DNA of 64,000 nt from Polaribacter vadi (GCF_018861005.1 NZ_JAHKQL010000034.1:62001-126000); one strand, 5' to 3'; positions 43,892-53,153 are shown, counted from the stretch's first letter. The notes: generated by a model from the sequence alone, not told the origin. Translations and numbers: made by a program.

Positions 43892-43896
43892 ATTTA

Positions 43897-44064
43897 TTAT
43901 GCTTGTAAAGATTCTATTTTCTTTAAAAGAGTATCTGCTTCTAAATATTTTTGATCGCTATCACTTCTATTTATAGATTGTAATTTATAAGCTTCTTCCA
44001 TTAATTTTTTATATTTCTCTTGAAGCTTTTCTATTTCTGATTTCTTTTTAAATAATCCAAACAT
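43897..44064 (-). CDS. Lacal_2735-type small protein
   Basis: A 55-residue ORF: starts MFGLFKKKSEIEKLQEKY, continues with a charged coiled-coil-like helix (NRSDSDQKYLEADTLLKKIESL) and ends QA. The MFGLFKKK start and length match a small Flavobacteria family that I know as Lacal_2735. Function unknown. It fits exactly between gpx (5 bp) and tspO (5 bp), strong support for a real gene. Confidence 0.85.
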   Translation of the reverse strand: MFGLFKKKSEIEKLQEKYKKLMEEAYKLQSINRSDSDQKYLEADTLLKKIESLQA

Positions 44065-44069
44065 TCTAT

Positions 44070-44543
44070 CTATTTTAAATGTTTTGTAATTTTAGAACTT
44101 AATGGTTTTGTAATTGAAAAATAATAATCAATTAATTTACCCTCTGGAGAAACTAAATATTTTTGAAAGTTCCATTTTACAGAAGAGCTTTTTTTATCGT
44201 TGAAATCTTTTTTAGTGAGCCAAGAATATAGAGGATGTTGGTTAATTCCTTTTACATCAATTTTTTCAGTAATTAAAAAAGATACGCCATAATTTACTTG
44301 GCAGAATTCTTGAATTTCTTCTGATGATCCTGGTTCTTGACTTCCAAATTGATTACAAGGAACACCAATTACAACTAACTTGTCTTTATAGGTTTGATGT
44401 AGTTTTTCTAATTCTTTATATTGAGGTGTAAAACCGCATTTAGAAGCCACATTTATAAATAAAATGTATTTCCCTTTAAAGTTTGATAATTGTATAGGGT
44501 TATTCTGGAGACTATTAATCTCTATATTATAAATATCAGTCAT
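44070..44543 (-). CDS. Glutathione peroxidase family thiol peroxidase
   Basis: A 157-residue peroxidase. Peroxidatic cysteine C36 in NVASKCGFTPQY (Cys, not Sec), VIGVPCNQFGSQEPGS with the conserved Gln, FCQVNYGVSF, and the Trp in VKWNFQKYLV. It reduces peroxides, most likely with thioredoxin as in other non-animal members. In the photolyase island it fits defence against light-generated lipid peroxides. Confidence 0.93.
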   Translation of the reverse strand: MTDIYNIEINSLQNNPIQLSNFKGKYILFINVASKCGFTPQYKELEKLHQTYKDKLVVIGVPCNQFGSQEPGSSEEIQEFCQVNYGVSFLITEKIDVKGINQHPLYSWLTKKDFNDKKSSSVKWNFQKYLVSPEGKLIDYYFSITKPLSSKITKHLK

Positions 44544-44556
44544 AAATGTAATGTTG

Positions 44557-45240
44557 TTATATTTTAAAACTTACAATACCACAGTCTAACTCAAAAATTT
44601 GACCAGATATAGATTTTGCTTTATCAGAAATTAAAAAAGTAGCAAGATCTGCAACTTCATTTGGATCCAAGATTTTTTTAAGAGGATGACGTTCTTTAAT
44701 GCTGTCTATTAAACGTTCGTTACGTAATAATTTAGCTGCTAAGTCAGTATCTGTTACAGTGGGTGCAATTGCGTTTACACGAATCGTTGGTGCAAATTCT
44801 GCACCTAAAGATTTTGTAAGACCTTCTACAGCAGATTTTGCTGCAGCAACACTTGCATGAAAAGGCATCCCTAATTTTGCAGCAACAGTACTAAATAATA
44901 CTATTGAAGGATTGCTTCCTTTTTTTAATGAAGGTAAATAATGTTGAATTGCCTTTACAGCACCAATAACATTAATTTCAAAATCGCTTCTGAAATCTTC
45001 TAATTCAAGTCTAGAAATTGGTTTTAGATTGATACTACCAGGACAATAAATTAACGAATCTATTTCATCAATACCTGGTAAATCATCTTTAAGAATATCA
45101 CACGAATAGTGTGTTAAATTACTGTGAGGCTGCAAAGGCGCAGTTCTGCTAATGTTAATAATTTTGTTTTCATTAACCAAAGCATTGATAATTGCATTAC
45201 CAATTCCTTTGCTTCCTCCAATAATTAAAATTTTAGTCAT
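44557..45240 (-). CDS. Atypical SDR in the photolyase island
   Basis: A 227-residue SDR: IIGGSKGIGNAIINAL for NAD(P), YCPGSINLKPI, LFSTVAAKLGMPFHASVAAAKSAVEGLTKSL and late VADLATFLISDKAKSISGQIFELDCG. The catalytic YxxxK position reads VAAAK: the lysine is kept but the tyrosine is valine. I recall similar HASxAAAK forms beside photolyase genes in other bacteria, so the change seems a family trait. Substrate unknown. It lies 5 bp after a small-protein gene. Confidence 0.85.
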   Translation of the reverse strand: MTKILIIGGSKGIGNAIINALVNENKIINISRTAPLQPHSNLTHYSCDILKDDLPGIDEIDSLIYCPGSINLKPISRLELEDFRSDFEINVIGAVKAIQHYLPSLKKGSNPSIVLFSTVAAKLGMPFHASVAAAKSAVEGLTKSLGAEFAPTIRVNAIAPTVTDTDLAAKLLRNERLIDSIKERHPLKKILDPNEVADLATFLISDKAKSISGQIFELDCGIVSFKI

Positions 45241-45245
45241 TTGCT

Positions 45246-45461
45246 TTAAGGTCTTCCTTTCAAGCGCTTTTCAATTTTTTGTTTAACTGCTGTTAAGCGC
45301 TTCATTTGATCCATTATTTCTGGATCTTTTTCTTGTTTGTAAACTTCATTAAGCTCTAATATTAAAGCTTTTACCTCTCTAGAGGCTAAAATACGGTCAC
45401 TTGTGGTTTTAAATGAGAATTTTCTGTTCTCAAACTCTACAGCTCTTTCTAATAAATTCAT
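45246..45461 (-). CDS. Small helical protein A, paralogue of the next gene
   Basis: A 71-residue charged, helical protein. Key blocks: RAVEFENRKF, TTSDRILASREVKALILELNEVY and MDQMKRLTAVKQKIEKRLKG. It is closely similar over its whole length to the 75-residue neighbour at 45545-45772, so this is a tandem duplication. No known domain; function unknown. Confidence 0.72.
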   Translation of the reverse strand: MNLLERAVEFENRKFSFKTTSDRILASREVKALILELNEVYKQEKDPEIMDQMKRLTAVKQKIEKRLKGRP

Positions 45462-45544
45462 TCTTTCGTTTCTCTCTTTTATCTAATATCTAATTTGGCA
45501 ATATAATTATAAAAGTTAGAACTGCAAGAAAAATCTGAAAAATA

Positions 45545-45772
45545 TTATGCTGCTGTTAGTGGTTTCCCTTTTAAACGCTTTTCAATTCTTTGTTTTATGG
45601 CCGTTAATCGTTTCATAATGTCCATTATATTTTTGTCTTTACTTTTTTTATAAACTTCGTTTAAGCTTAAAATTAAAGATTTTGCTTCTCTTGCTGCTAA
45701 GATTCTGTCGCTTGTAGTTGGGAATCTCATTTTTCTTTTTTCGAATTCTAATGCCTTGTCAATAAGTTCCAT
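45545..45772 (-). CDS. Small helical protein B, paralogue of the previous gene
   Basis: A 75-residue protein: KALEFEKRKM, TTSDRILAAREAKSLILSLNEVY, MDIMKRLTAIKQRIEKRLKGKP. It shares the TTSDRILA and MKRLTA-KQ-IEKRLKG cores with protein A, at 83 bp distance. It begins 3 bp after folE, so it is in the same transcript. Function unknown. Confidence 0.72.
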   Translation of the reverse strand: MELIDKALEFEKRKMRFPTTSDRILAAREAKSLILSLNEVYKKSKDKNIMDIMKRLTAIKQRIEKRLKGKPLTAA

Positions 45773-45775
45773 AAC

Positions 45776-46474
45776 TTAATATTTTAATGTATTTTGTAAT
45801 TCAAGAATTTTATCTTGGTTGTTAAATTTACCACCAAAGTAAGAAGTTACTGTGGATGAAGTATCGTCTTTAATTCCTCTAGATGATACACATAGATGTT
45901 TTGCGTCTATTATAACTGCAACATCTTCTGTTTCTAATATGTTTTTTAATTCTTCAGCAATTTGATTTGTTAAACGTTCTTGTACTTGTGGTCTTTTTGC
46001 ATAATACTGTACAATTCTATTTAATTTTGATAAACCAATAACTTTACCTGATGAGATATAGGCTACGTGTGCTTTACCAATAATGGGTACAAAATGATGC
46101 TCGCAATTAGAATAAAACGTAATGTTTTTTTCTACCAACATTTGGTTATATTGATATTTATTGTCAAACAATGCCACTTTTGGTTTGTTGGCAGGATTTA
46201 ATCCTGAAAAAATTTCATCTATATACATTTTGGCAACTCTTTTAGGAGTGCCTTGTAAAGAATCATCAGTTAAATCAAGCCCCATTACATCCATAATTTC
46301 AGAAAATAAACCTTCAATTTTTTCTTTCTTTTCATCATCAGAAAGTAAGAATGCACCTCTTTTCATTGGGGTTTCTAAACCAGTGTATAAATGGTCATCT
46401 CCAATTTCTTCGAATGAAAATCCATTTAATTTTTGGTCTGTTTGTTTTTCTTTTAATACTACTTCTGTAATCAT
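45776..46474 (-). CDS. folE: GTP cyclohydrolase I
   Basis: A 232-residue zinc enzyme making dihydroneopterin triphosphate, first step to folate and pterins. Core motifs: GTPKRVAKMYIDEIFSGL, NITFYSNCEHHFVPIIGKAHVAYI with zinc ligands Cys and His, SKLNRIVQYYAKRPQVQERL and CVSSRGIKD. An N-terminal extension of about 40 residues precedes the core. In this island it most plausibly raises the supply of folate antenna (MTHF) for photolyases; that is inference from context. Confidence 0.95.
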   Translation of the reverse strand: MITEVVLKEKQTDQKLNGFSFEEIGDDHLYTGLETPMKRGAFLLSDDEKKEKIEGLFSEIMDVMGLDLTDDSLQGTPKRVAKMYIDEIFSGLNPANKPKVALFDNKYQYNQMLVEKNITFYSNCEHHFVPIIGKAHVAYISSGKVIGLSKLNRIVQYYAKRPQVQERLTNQIAEELKNILETEDVAVIIDAKHLCVSSRGIKDDTSSTVTSYFGGKFNNQDKILELQNTLKY

Positions 46475-46534
46475 TATTTGTCTTTTTAATGTGCTGTCTT
46501 TAAGTACTCTAATCTTAAAAGCAAAGCACTGTTT

Positions 46535-46807
46535 TTATCTTTTTGCTATAGAGTTATTAGATATTGATTTTTGTCTAGAACATTTAAATCTGCCTTTTGC
46601 GAATGTTCTTAATTTTTGGTGTTTTGTTCTTCTTCCTTGCACTCTTTTCCTCCACATTCTAAAACTAGAAGGTTTCATTTCTTTTCGCATTAAATTAATA
46701 ACTTCTTGTTCTTTTAATCCGAATTGAAACTGTATGGCCTCAAAAGTTGTTCTGTCTTCCCAAGCCATTTCTATAATTCTATCAATTGCTATTCCATCTA
46801 ACTTCAT
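46535..46807 (-). CDS. TIGR03643 family protein
   Basis: A 90-residue basic protein matching TIGR03643: IIEMAWEDRTTFEAIQFQFGLKEQEVINLMRKEMKPSSF (core), FRMWRKRVQGRRTKHQKLR. The core looks like a small helix-turn-helix (FGLKEQEVINLM). The family is known to sit beside photolyase genes; function unknown. It lies between a hypothetical gene (11 bp) and folE. Confidence 0.85.
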   Translation of the reverse strand: MKLDGIAIDRIIEMAWEDRTTFEAIQFQFGLKEQEVINLMRKEMKPSSFRMWRKRVQGRRTKHQKLRTFAKGRFKCSRQKSISNNSIAKR

Positions 46808-46818
46808 TCTCTATAGAA

Positions 46819-47253
46819 TTAATTTATAACATCATAGAATTCATACTCTTTGTCGTTTTCTATTTTTAGGTTAATTATTTTGTCGAGAAATTTCTTGTTT
46901 TCTTTCAATAATTTATTGTTTTTAAATCTTACAAAATTTCCTTGAGCGTGAATGCTAAAGCCGCAAGTTTTATAAATGTGTAATTGATAAAAGGGAATTG
47001 CCCAGCTAAAATTTTGCAAACCTTTATTAATGTGTAATAAAATTCCTTTTTCTCTTAGCTCAATATTTCCATAATTAATATCAGAAACTGAATTCATATA
47101 TTTAAAGAAACTAGGACTTACTTCTTCTATTATCATTCTTTTAGAACCAGTTCCTTTCATTTTTATAGATTGTAAAAATGAAAAAGGTTTGCCTAATAAA
47201 TTATTAAACATTGATACTGCTTCTTTGTTTGTATGTGTTGTATTGTAAATCAT
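46819..47253 (-). CDS. Hypothetical protein, first gene of the folE operon
   Basis: A 144-residue soluble protein. I use ATG 47253 (MIYNTTHTNKEAVSMF); ATG 47211 is also possible, and a longer reading to 47304 is rejected because it would contain the promoter box. Landmarks: KMKGTGSKRMIIEEV, IELREKGILLHINKGL and YKTCGFSIHAQGNFVRFKNNK. No family recognised. Promoter box TATATTTG lies 8 bp before the start, with the shared operator just behind it. Confidence 0.68.
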   Translation of the reverse strand: MIYNTTHTNKEAVSMFNNLLGKPFSFLQSIKMKGTGSKRMIIEEVSPSFFKYMNSVSDINYGNIELREKGILLHINKGLQNFSWAIPFYQLHIYKTCGFSIHAQGNFVRFKNNKLLKENKKFLDKIINLKIENDKEYEFYDVIN

Positions 47254-47261
47254 TAACACAT

Positions 47262-47269
47262 CAAATATA
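47262..47269 (-). promoter_or_regulatory. TAnnTTTG box P1 of the photolyase island
   Basis: TATATTTG on the minus strand, 4 bp from the operator at 47274-47303. It drives the hypothetical-TIGR03643-folE to phrB set; the transcript would start almost at the first ATG. Confidence 0.6.
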
Positions 47270-47273
47270 GTAA

Positions 47274-47303
47274 TGTTTAACGAAACATAAAAATAGTTAA
47301 ACA
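47274..47303. promoter_or_regulatory. Operator P1: TGTTTAAC-N14-GTTAAACA
   Basis: Perfect 8-bp inverted arms, 14-bp spacer, directly upstream of the -7 box. The same geometry occurs at 55777-55806. Confidence 0.6.
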
Positions 47304-47343
47304 AAAATTAACAAAGCATTATAATTTGTTCAAAAACTATAGT

Positions 47344-48831
47344 TTAGTTGCTGTTTAACATCCTTTTTCTATCTGATAATGTGTGTTTTTTTAGAATTCT
47401 AAAATTTTCTGATAAAACTTCAGGATTTGTTCGCATTCCAAAAAGAATATCACTTGCTTTTTTTCTTGCAGTTTTTCCATCAACAATAGGAAAAGGATAA
47501 TTTTCGCCTAATTTAAAACTATTGAATTGCTCATCCATAGGAGTCATTAAATAGGGTTCGTGAATAAAAGCCAAAGGTAAATTTGCTAATTCTGGCACCC
47601 ATTTTTTAATGAATGTTGCATCAGCATCATGTTCTAAACTATTTTTAATCGGATTATAAATTCTGATATTATTAATGCCAGTTTCTGCGGCTTGCATTTG
47701 CAATTGAGGAAAATGAATACCAGGTTCAAAATCTAAAAATTGTTGCGATAAATGATGTGTAGCAGCTTGCCAAGGTTGCCATAAAATATGCGTAAAAAAG
47801 GAAACTAACATAGAACGCATTCTAAAATTTAAATAACCAGTTTCTACTAAACAACGCATGCTAGCATCTACTAAAGGAAAACCAGTTTGGCCTTCTCTCC
47901 AAGCTTTTTGGTAGGCTTCAGAAAGGTTTTTCTTTAATTTATGATAGCCTTTATTTACACTAGCTTCTTCCATGGTATGTTCCATTTCAAATTTTTGAAT
48001 AAAATGCGCTTGCCATCTTAATCTAGAAATAAATGCGCCCAAGTGTTTTTTATTTTCATCGGTAATGTATTCTTGTGTTTTTTGATAAATCTGACGAATG
48101 GAAACATTTCCCCAAGCAATATAAGGCGATAATCTGCTCGAACTTTCTCTAGACAATGCTGGTTTAGAAATATGATACATGTAGTTTTTGTGCCTTTCTT
48201 TAAAAAAACCATTGGCATATCTCCAAGCCATTTTTGTGCCTCCTTTTTGAAAATAAGGATTATTTTCAGTTTCTAAATCTGTGGTAATAAATCTCTTTTC
48301 TAATGCTAGAATTTCATCAATATTGATAAAATCATCGTTCTTAAAATTAGTTTTAAATGGATTGGCATTCATATAGTCATCCCATTTTTCGAACCAATCT
48401 TCTCTGTTTAACAATCCTCTTAAAACTCCATTGTTATTGTTTTCTATCCAATTGATATTGTTGTTTCTGCAATATCTTTTAAAATCTTTATCGCGATTAT
48501 AGGTAATTAATAATCCTGTTTCTTGATGCGAAAAAACAGTATCAATTTTAAAATAGGTTTGCAGTTGATTAAATACATTGATAACTTCTGAATTTACAGA
48601 GAGAATTTTGGTGTTATAATTTTCTAAATCTTGATTAAGATCTTGAATCGATTGTTTTATAAAATTCCAGTGGCGTTGGCTATAATGTGCATCGTTTATC
48701 AAAGAGTTTTCAAAAACATACAAAAATAAAACTCTTTTGTTTGTTTGTAAAGCATTGTAAATAGCCTCATTATCTTGCAAACGTAAATCTCTCTTTAACC
48801 AAACAATATTTATTTCTTCTCTATTGCTCAT
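47344..48831 (-). CDS. Photolyase/cryptochrome family protein, second paralogue
   Basis: A 495-residue protein with an N-terminal antenna fold (INIVWLKRDLRLQDNEAIYNAL) and a C-terminal FAD domain: SSSRLSPYIAWGNVSIRQIYQ, FISRLRWQAHFIQKFEME, WREGQTGFPLVDASMRCL, FRMRSMLVSFFTHILWQPWQ and LQMQAAETGINNIRIYNPIKNS, with WVPELANLP after it. It differs from the class I enzyme at 40844 in the QMQAAETGINNIRIYNP block, a form seen in light-regulated photolyase clusters. Repair or signalling cannot be told apart by sequence. It overlaps the next photolyase gene by 11 bp. Confidence 0.88.
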   Translation of the reverse strand: MSNREEINIVWLKRDLRLQDNEAIYNALQTNKRVLFLYVFENSLINDAHYSQRHWNFIKQSIQDLNQDLENYNTKILSVNSEVINVFNQLQTYFKIDTVFSHQETGLLITYNRDKDFKRYCRNNNINWIENNNNGVLRGLLNREDWFEKWDDYMNANPFKTNFKNDDFINIDEILALEKRFITTDLETENNPYFQKGGTKMAWRYANGFFKERHKNYMYHISKPALSRESSSRLSPYIAWGNVSIRQIYQKTQEYITDENKKHLGAFISRLRWQAHFIQKFEMEHTMEEASVNKGYHKLKKNLSEAYQKAWREGQTGFPLVDASMRCLVETGYLNFRMRSMLVSFFTHILWQPWQAATHHLSQQFLDFEPGIHFPQLQMQAAETGINNIRIYNPIKNSLEHDADATFIKKWVPELANLPLAFIHEPYLMTPMDEQFNSFKLGENYPFPIVDGKTARKKASDILFGMRTNPEVLSENFRILKKHTLSDRKRMLNSN

Positions 48832-50308
48832 TGTCTAATTGTTTAAAAAATTGTTCGGCATTTTTAAAATGAGATTCTTTTTTATCTTGTGCCATTTTGT
48901 CAAAAGTTCTAATTAACATCCCTAATCTTGGGTTGCTTAAAAAGAAATCTCTGTGTTTGTCCATAAATGTCCAAAACAAACCATCCCATGTTTTTTGCCA
49001 ATTCCCTTTTTTGTAATTACTCATTTTCATTACATAATTGCTGCTACTTATGTATGGTTTTGTACTCATTAAACCACCATCAGCAAACAGACTCATTCCA
49101 TACACATTAGGCACCATAACCCAATCATAAGCATCTATAAAAAGTTCCATAAACCATTGGTAAACTTCATCCGGATCAAATTCGCACAACACCATAAAGT
49201 TGCCTAAAATCATTAATCGTTCTATGTGATGTGCATACGCAGTTTTATTCACTTTTTTAATAACATCGTCAATAGGTTCTATGCCAGTAGTTCCGTTGTA
49301 AAAAGATTTAGGAATTTTTCTAGAGAATTTCCAGAAATTTTTGGTGCGTTCTTCAGAACCTTTGGCTTCATAAACACCTCTTATAAATTCTCGCCAACCT
49401 AAAATTTGACGTACAAAACCTTCTGTAGAATTGATAGGAACATCATTTTTAGTTGCAAAATCAATGGCTTTTTCAATAACTTCTTTTGGGTTTAACAATC
49501 CTACATTAATTAAAGGTGATAACAAACTATGATTTAAAAAATGTGCTTCTTTTACAATCGCATCTTCATAAGTACCAAATTCGTGAAAACGGATTTCAAA
49601 AAATTGATGTAACCATTGTTCTGAGGTTTTAAAATCTATAGGATAAACAACAAAATCATTTAATTTTCCATAGTTTTCTTTATAATTTTTGAGAACATAT
49701 TCTTTAGCTTCTTTTTGATATTCAGATTCTTCTGGGAAATTTATATGTGGTGCAATTTTATTTTTAGGATATTTTTTTCTGTTTTCATCATCAAACGTCC
49801 ATTTACCACCTGACGGATTTTTTCCATCCATTAAAATATCTCTTTCTTTTCTTTCGGATTTGTAAAATGAAGTCTGAAAATATTTCTTTTTAGTGGATTT
49901 AAAAAAACTAGATAATTCTTCTTTTGTGTTGATAAATAAAGGATTGTTGTACCAAATAATTTCTAAATTTCCTTTTTTTTGATGGATATGTTTTTGCAAC
50001 CAATTGTCTGTAGGATCTATCAAATGGATTTTAGTAATCCCTTCTTTTTCTAAATTTGGTAGTAGATTTCTTACGTCATTTAAATTATCAATTGCATTTA
50101 TATATCGTACATTTTTGTCCAATTGAATTAAATAATTTTCATAAGCTTTCATTGTAGCTCTATGAAAACTTATTTTTTGTTGATGAAATTTATATTGATT
50201 AAAAAACAAATATTCTTCAATCAAAATAATGTCGTCAACTTTATTTAAAACCTCAGTGTTTTTAAACAATTGATGTGGAAAAATGATATGTATTTCTTTT
50301 ATATCCAT
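48821..50308 (-). CDS. FeS-BCP/(6-4)-photolyase-like protein without cluster cysteines
   Basis: A 495-residue member of the bacterial (6-4) photolyase/CryB group: FPHQLF start, RQILGWREFIRGVY, HHIERLMILGNFMVL, WFMELFIDAYDWVMVPNVYGMSLFADGG, then KPYISSSNYVMKMSNY. In the FeS-BCP family this last block continues with C-x2-C and a further Cys-Pro; here it reads YKKGNWQKTWDGLFW. The whole protein contains a single cysteine (in MVLCEFDP), so it cannot hold the family [4Fe-4S] cluster. FAD- and lumazine-site fold elements look intact. It follows Cry-DASH without a gap. Confidence 0.88.
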   Translation of the reverse strand: MDIKEIHIIFPHQLFKNTEVLNKVDDIILIEEYLFFNQYKFHQQKISFHRATMKAYENYLIQLDKNVRYINAIDNLNDVRNLLPNLEKEGITKIHLIDPTDNWLQKHIHQKKGNLEIIWYNNPLFINTKEELSSFFKSTKKKYFQTSFYKSERKERDILMDGKNPSGGKWTFDDENRKKYPKNKIAPHINFPEESEYQKEAKEYVLKNYKENYGKLNDFVVYPIDFKTSEQWLHQFFEIRFHEFGTYEDAIVKEAHFLNHSLLSPLINVGLLNPKEVIEKAIDFATKNDVPINSTEGFVRQILGWREFIRGVYEAKGSEERTKNFWKFSRKIPKSFYNGTTGIEPIDDVIKKVNKTAYAHHIERLMILGNFMVLCEFDPDEVYQWFMELFIDAYDWVMVPNVYGMSLFADGGLMSTKPYISSSNYVMKMSNYKKGNWQKTWDGLFWTFMDKHRDFFLSNPRLGMLIRTFDKMAQDKKESHFKNAEQFFKQLDNEQ

Positions 50309-51619
50309 TTAAAACAAAGTTTTTTCTAACCATAAATTTCTAAATTTATAGTTGGTATCATAACGTTCTGCTTGCAATTGAGTGTTGAATTTTCTGTCTC
50401 TAGGATCATTCCCAACTCCTGCCACATACATCCAATTTCCGTAATTGCTGTGAACGTCATAATCCAATAAAAGCGATTCAAAATAGGCTGCTCCAATTCG
50501 CCAATCTTGTAGTAATTCTTTTGCAAAATAAGAAGCCACATTTTGTCTGCCTCTGTTGCTCATCCAGCCAGTTTGCTGCAGTTCTAACATATTTGCGTTT
50601 ACAAAATCATCTTTAGTTTCTCCATTTATCCAATTTTGTATAATTTCTTTATCAGTATTCCAATGATAATTTCTGTCTAAAATTCCACCAATTTTAAACA
50701 TTTTATCATTATATTTTAAAGAAATAAATTTGAAATAATCTCTCCAAATCAACTCAAAAATTACCCAATACGTAGATTGATTTTTACCAAATTCTGCTTC
50801 GTGTTTTTTTACTTGATGATAAATTGTTTTTGCTGATAAACTACCATTTGCCAACCAAGGAGAAAATTTTGTAGAATAATCTTTACCCACTAAACCATTT
50901 CTTGTTTTTTTATAAAAACTAACTTTGTTACTTTGAAAAAAATAATAATTTAATCTTTTTAAAGCTTCAGTTTCTCCACCCAAAAAAGAAAAAGCAGTTT
51001 TAGGATGCATTTCAAAATCCGAAAAACCTAAATCTTTTAAAGTTGGAATTTTAGTTGTATTGTTAAATATATTTGTTTCAGGAAGTTTGTGAAAAGTTGC
51101 AATTTCTTGAATGCGAACATACTTTTCTAATTTTTTTCTAAACTGTGTAAAAACATCAGGAATATTACTAAAATTGTTAGAAACGGTGTCTGGATGATAT
51201 AAAAACTGATCAAAATCTTCAATAAATTTCACATCACTTTTTAAACTATTTTTGATGTTAGTATTGGTGTCAACTTCTTCTTTAGTCCATTCTTTTTGTG
51301 TGTAAATAGTATCCACAGAAAATTCATCACACAAAGAATAAATTTTATTTTCTGGAGTATCAAAATAGGTGAGAAGTGTAATATTTAACTTGGCTAAATT
51401 TTCTTTTAAATTGCTGATAGTATTAATTAAAAATTGGGCTCTAAATTTTGCAGTTTTTTGAAAACCAAATTCATCCACAGTAAAATATTTTGGATCAAAA
51501 AAATAGACTGCAATTACTTTTTTATGATGATTAAAAGTTTTTTGTAAAGAAACATTATCAGTTGTTCGTAAGTTATTACGAAACCATATTAAGCCAGTTG
51601 TGTTTTGTTTCTTCTGCAT
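50309..51619 (-). CDS. Cryptochrome DASH
   Basis: A 436-residue Cry-DASH. I start at ATG 51619, so that [17 protein letters not shown] is at the N-terminus. DASH marks: [85 protein letters not shown] and [26 protein letters not shown]. Known members repair lesions in single-stranded DNA or act as photosensors. Its start overlaps the end of the DUF2256 gene by 31 bp. Confidence 0.93.
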   Translation of the reverse strand: MQKKQNTTGLIWFRNNLRTTDNVSLQKTFNHHKKVIAVYFFDPKYFTVDEFGFQKTAKFRAQFLINTISNLKENLAKLNITLLTYFDTPENKIYSLCDEFSVDTIYTQKEWTKEEVDTNTNIKNSLKSDVKFIEDFDQFLYHPDTVSNNFSNIPDVFTQFRKKLEKYVRIQEIATFHKLPETNIFNNTTKIPTLKDLGFSDFEMHPKTAFSFLGGETEALKRLNYYFFQSNKVSFYKKTRNGLVGKDYSTKFSPWLANGSLSAKTIYHQVKKHEAEFGKNQSTYWVIFELIWRDYFKFISLKYNDKMFKIGGILDRNYHWNTDKEIIQNWINGETKDDFVNANMLELQQTGWMSNRGRQNVASYFAKELLQDWRIGAAYFESLLLDYDVHSNYGNWMYVAGVGNDPRDRKFNTQLQAERYDTNYKFRNLWLEKTLF

Positions 51620-51729
51620 TTTTCGCTGCAATATTTTACATTTTCCCAATTCTTTTCCCACTTTTTTCGCCAGTTAAAAGGTCTGTTACAGACTGGGCAA
51701 TTTTTAGAAGGAAGATTTTCTTTTTTCAA
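51589..51729 (-). CDS. DUF2256 small zinc-finger-like protein, TTG start
   Basis: A 46-residue [23 protein letters not shown] (core) and [12 protein letters not shown], i.e. two C-x2/3-C pairs of the DUF2256 type. No ATG exists; TTG 51729 is the start, 2 bp after the stop of the DUF2867 gene (reinitiation). Its 3' end overlaps the Cry-DASH start by 31 bp in another frame. DUF2256 is a constant neighbour of photolyase genes; function unknown, RNA or zinc binding is possible. Confidence 0.85.
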   Translation of the reverse strand: MKKENLPSKNCPVCNRPFNWRKKWEKNWENVKYCSEKCRRNKTQLA

Positions 51730-51731
51730 AA

Positions 51732-53153
51732 TTATTTATTGATGTTGTTTATCATACCATTAAAAACGAACCAATGAAAAGGCATCACTGCATACCAATA
51801 CAATCTGCCTGCTAATCCACGAGGTCTAAAAGTTGCAGTTTGGTATAAAATTCCTTTTTCGATTTTAAATTCTAGCCAAGCTTCACCAGGTAAAATCATT
51901 TCTGCATAGAGTAGTAGTTTGCCTTTTTCTTTATCCGCATAAATTACGCGCCAAAAATCTAAAGCATCACCAGCATTTAATTCTGTAGGATGCCTTCTTC
52001 CTCTACGCAAACCAGCTCCTCCAAAAAGTTGATCTAAAAAACCACGGATTTTCCATAGAAAAGTGCCATAATACCAACCTGTTTCTCCACCAATTGCCCA
52101 AATTCTATTTAAAGCGCGCTCTTTGTCTTTTATATTTCTTTTCTTAAAATCTCTAAAACATCCATATTTTGGAACATTAATAAATTCATCAACATAATTT
52201 TTAAGTTTTCCACTACTGATATACGAATCTTTCCAACTAGAAATGATGCTATTTTGCTCTATTTTATTAAATGCCAATTGTACAGCTTCTTTGTAAGCCA
52301 TTGGTTTTATGTCTAAAACTTGATTGATATTACTTTTTTTACCAATAACTTCTACACCCATTGAATTTACTAAAGAAGATGCTAGTTTGTATGAAGTTGA
52401 GGTTACAAAATACAACCAATAAGAAGATAATTTTGCAGTCATTACAGGCACTGTTATAATTGATCTTTTTAGTTTTCTAACGGCTGCAAATTGCAAAAGC
52501 ATTTCTTTGTAAGTTAGAATTTCTGGTCCAAAAATATCGTAAGAAGTATTGTACAATTCTTTTTTAGCTAATGCTTTTTGTAAGAATGATAAAACATCTC
52601 TAATCGCTAAAGGTTGAGTTTTGGTATTTAACCATTTAGGTGCAATCATTGCTGGCAGTTTTTCTACCAAATCTCTAATAATTTCGAAGGATGAACTCCC
52701 TGAACCCACAATAATTCCTGCTTTAAAAGTGGTCAAAGCATATTTTTTAGAAGCTAATGTATTTTCTACATTTTTTCTTGATAATAAGTGTTTCGAAAGT
52801 TTTGTGTCGTTTGTAATTCCGCTTAAATAAATTACTTGTTTTATAGATGTAGATTCTGTAAATCGTTTAAAATTAAACGCACATTTTTCTTCTAAAACAT
52901 GGAATTCTTTTGCAGAATTAGACATAGAATGAATTAAATAATAAGCAGCATCTATGTTTTTAGGAATTAGATTTAAAGATTTTGCATCTAAAAAATCAGC
53001 TTCAACTAAATGTATATTTGTTTGATCTTTGTAGTAGTTTTCTGCTCTTTTTTTATCTCTAACAGGGCACACTATAGTATGACCATCGTTTAATAATAAA
53101 GGAATTAAACGTTTGCCAATATAACCAGTTGCGCCTGTTACAAGAATTTTCAT
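51732..53153 (-). CDS. NAD(P)-binding SDR with DUF2867 domain
   Basis: A 473-residue protein. The N-terminal atypical SDR has [35 protein letters not shown] and IYLSGITN (about 1-300). A C-terminal DUF2867 domain (about 310-473) has [51 protein letters not shown] and the end [22 protein letters not shown]. Found with photolyase and carotenoid genes; reaction unknown. It overlaps the flavin reductase gene by 4 bp. Confidence 0.88.
   Translation of the reverse strand: MKILVTGATGYIGKRLIPLLLNDGHTIVCPVRDKKRAENYYKDQTNIHLVEADFLDAKSLNLIPKNIDAAYYLIHSMSNSAKEFHVLEEKCAFNFKRFTESTSIKQVIYLSGITNDTKLSKHLLSRKNVENTLASKKYALTTFKAGIIVGSGSSSFEIIRDLVEKLPAMIAPKWLNTKTQPLAIRDVLSFLQKALAKKELYNTSYDIFGPEILTYKEMLLQFAAVRKLKRSIITVPVMTAKLSSYWLYFVTSTSYKLASSLVNSMGVEVIGKKSNINQVLDIKPMAYKEAVQLAFNKIEQNSIISSWKDSYISSGKLKNYVDEFINVPKYGCFRDFKKRNIKDKERALNRIWAIGGETGWYYGTFLWKIRGFLDQLFGGAGLRRGRRHPTELNAGDALDFWRVIYADKEKGKLLLYAEMILPGEAWLEFKIEKGILYQTATFRPRGLAGRLYWYAVMPFHWFVFNGMINNINK

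Noticed and set aside
51620..51661. Longer N-terminus of Cry-DASH
   Set aside because: These codons overlap the DUF2256 gene in another frame, and the family N-terminus begins near [12 protein letters not shown], fitting ATG 51619.
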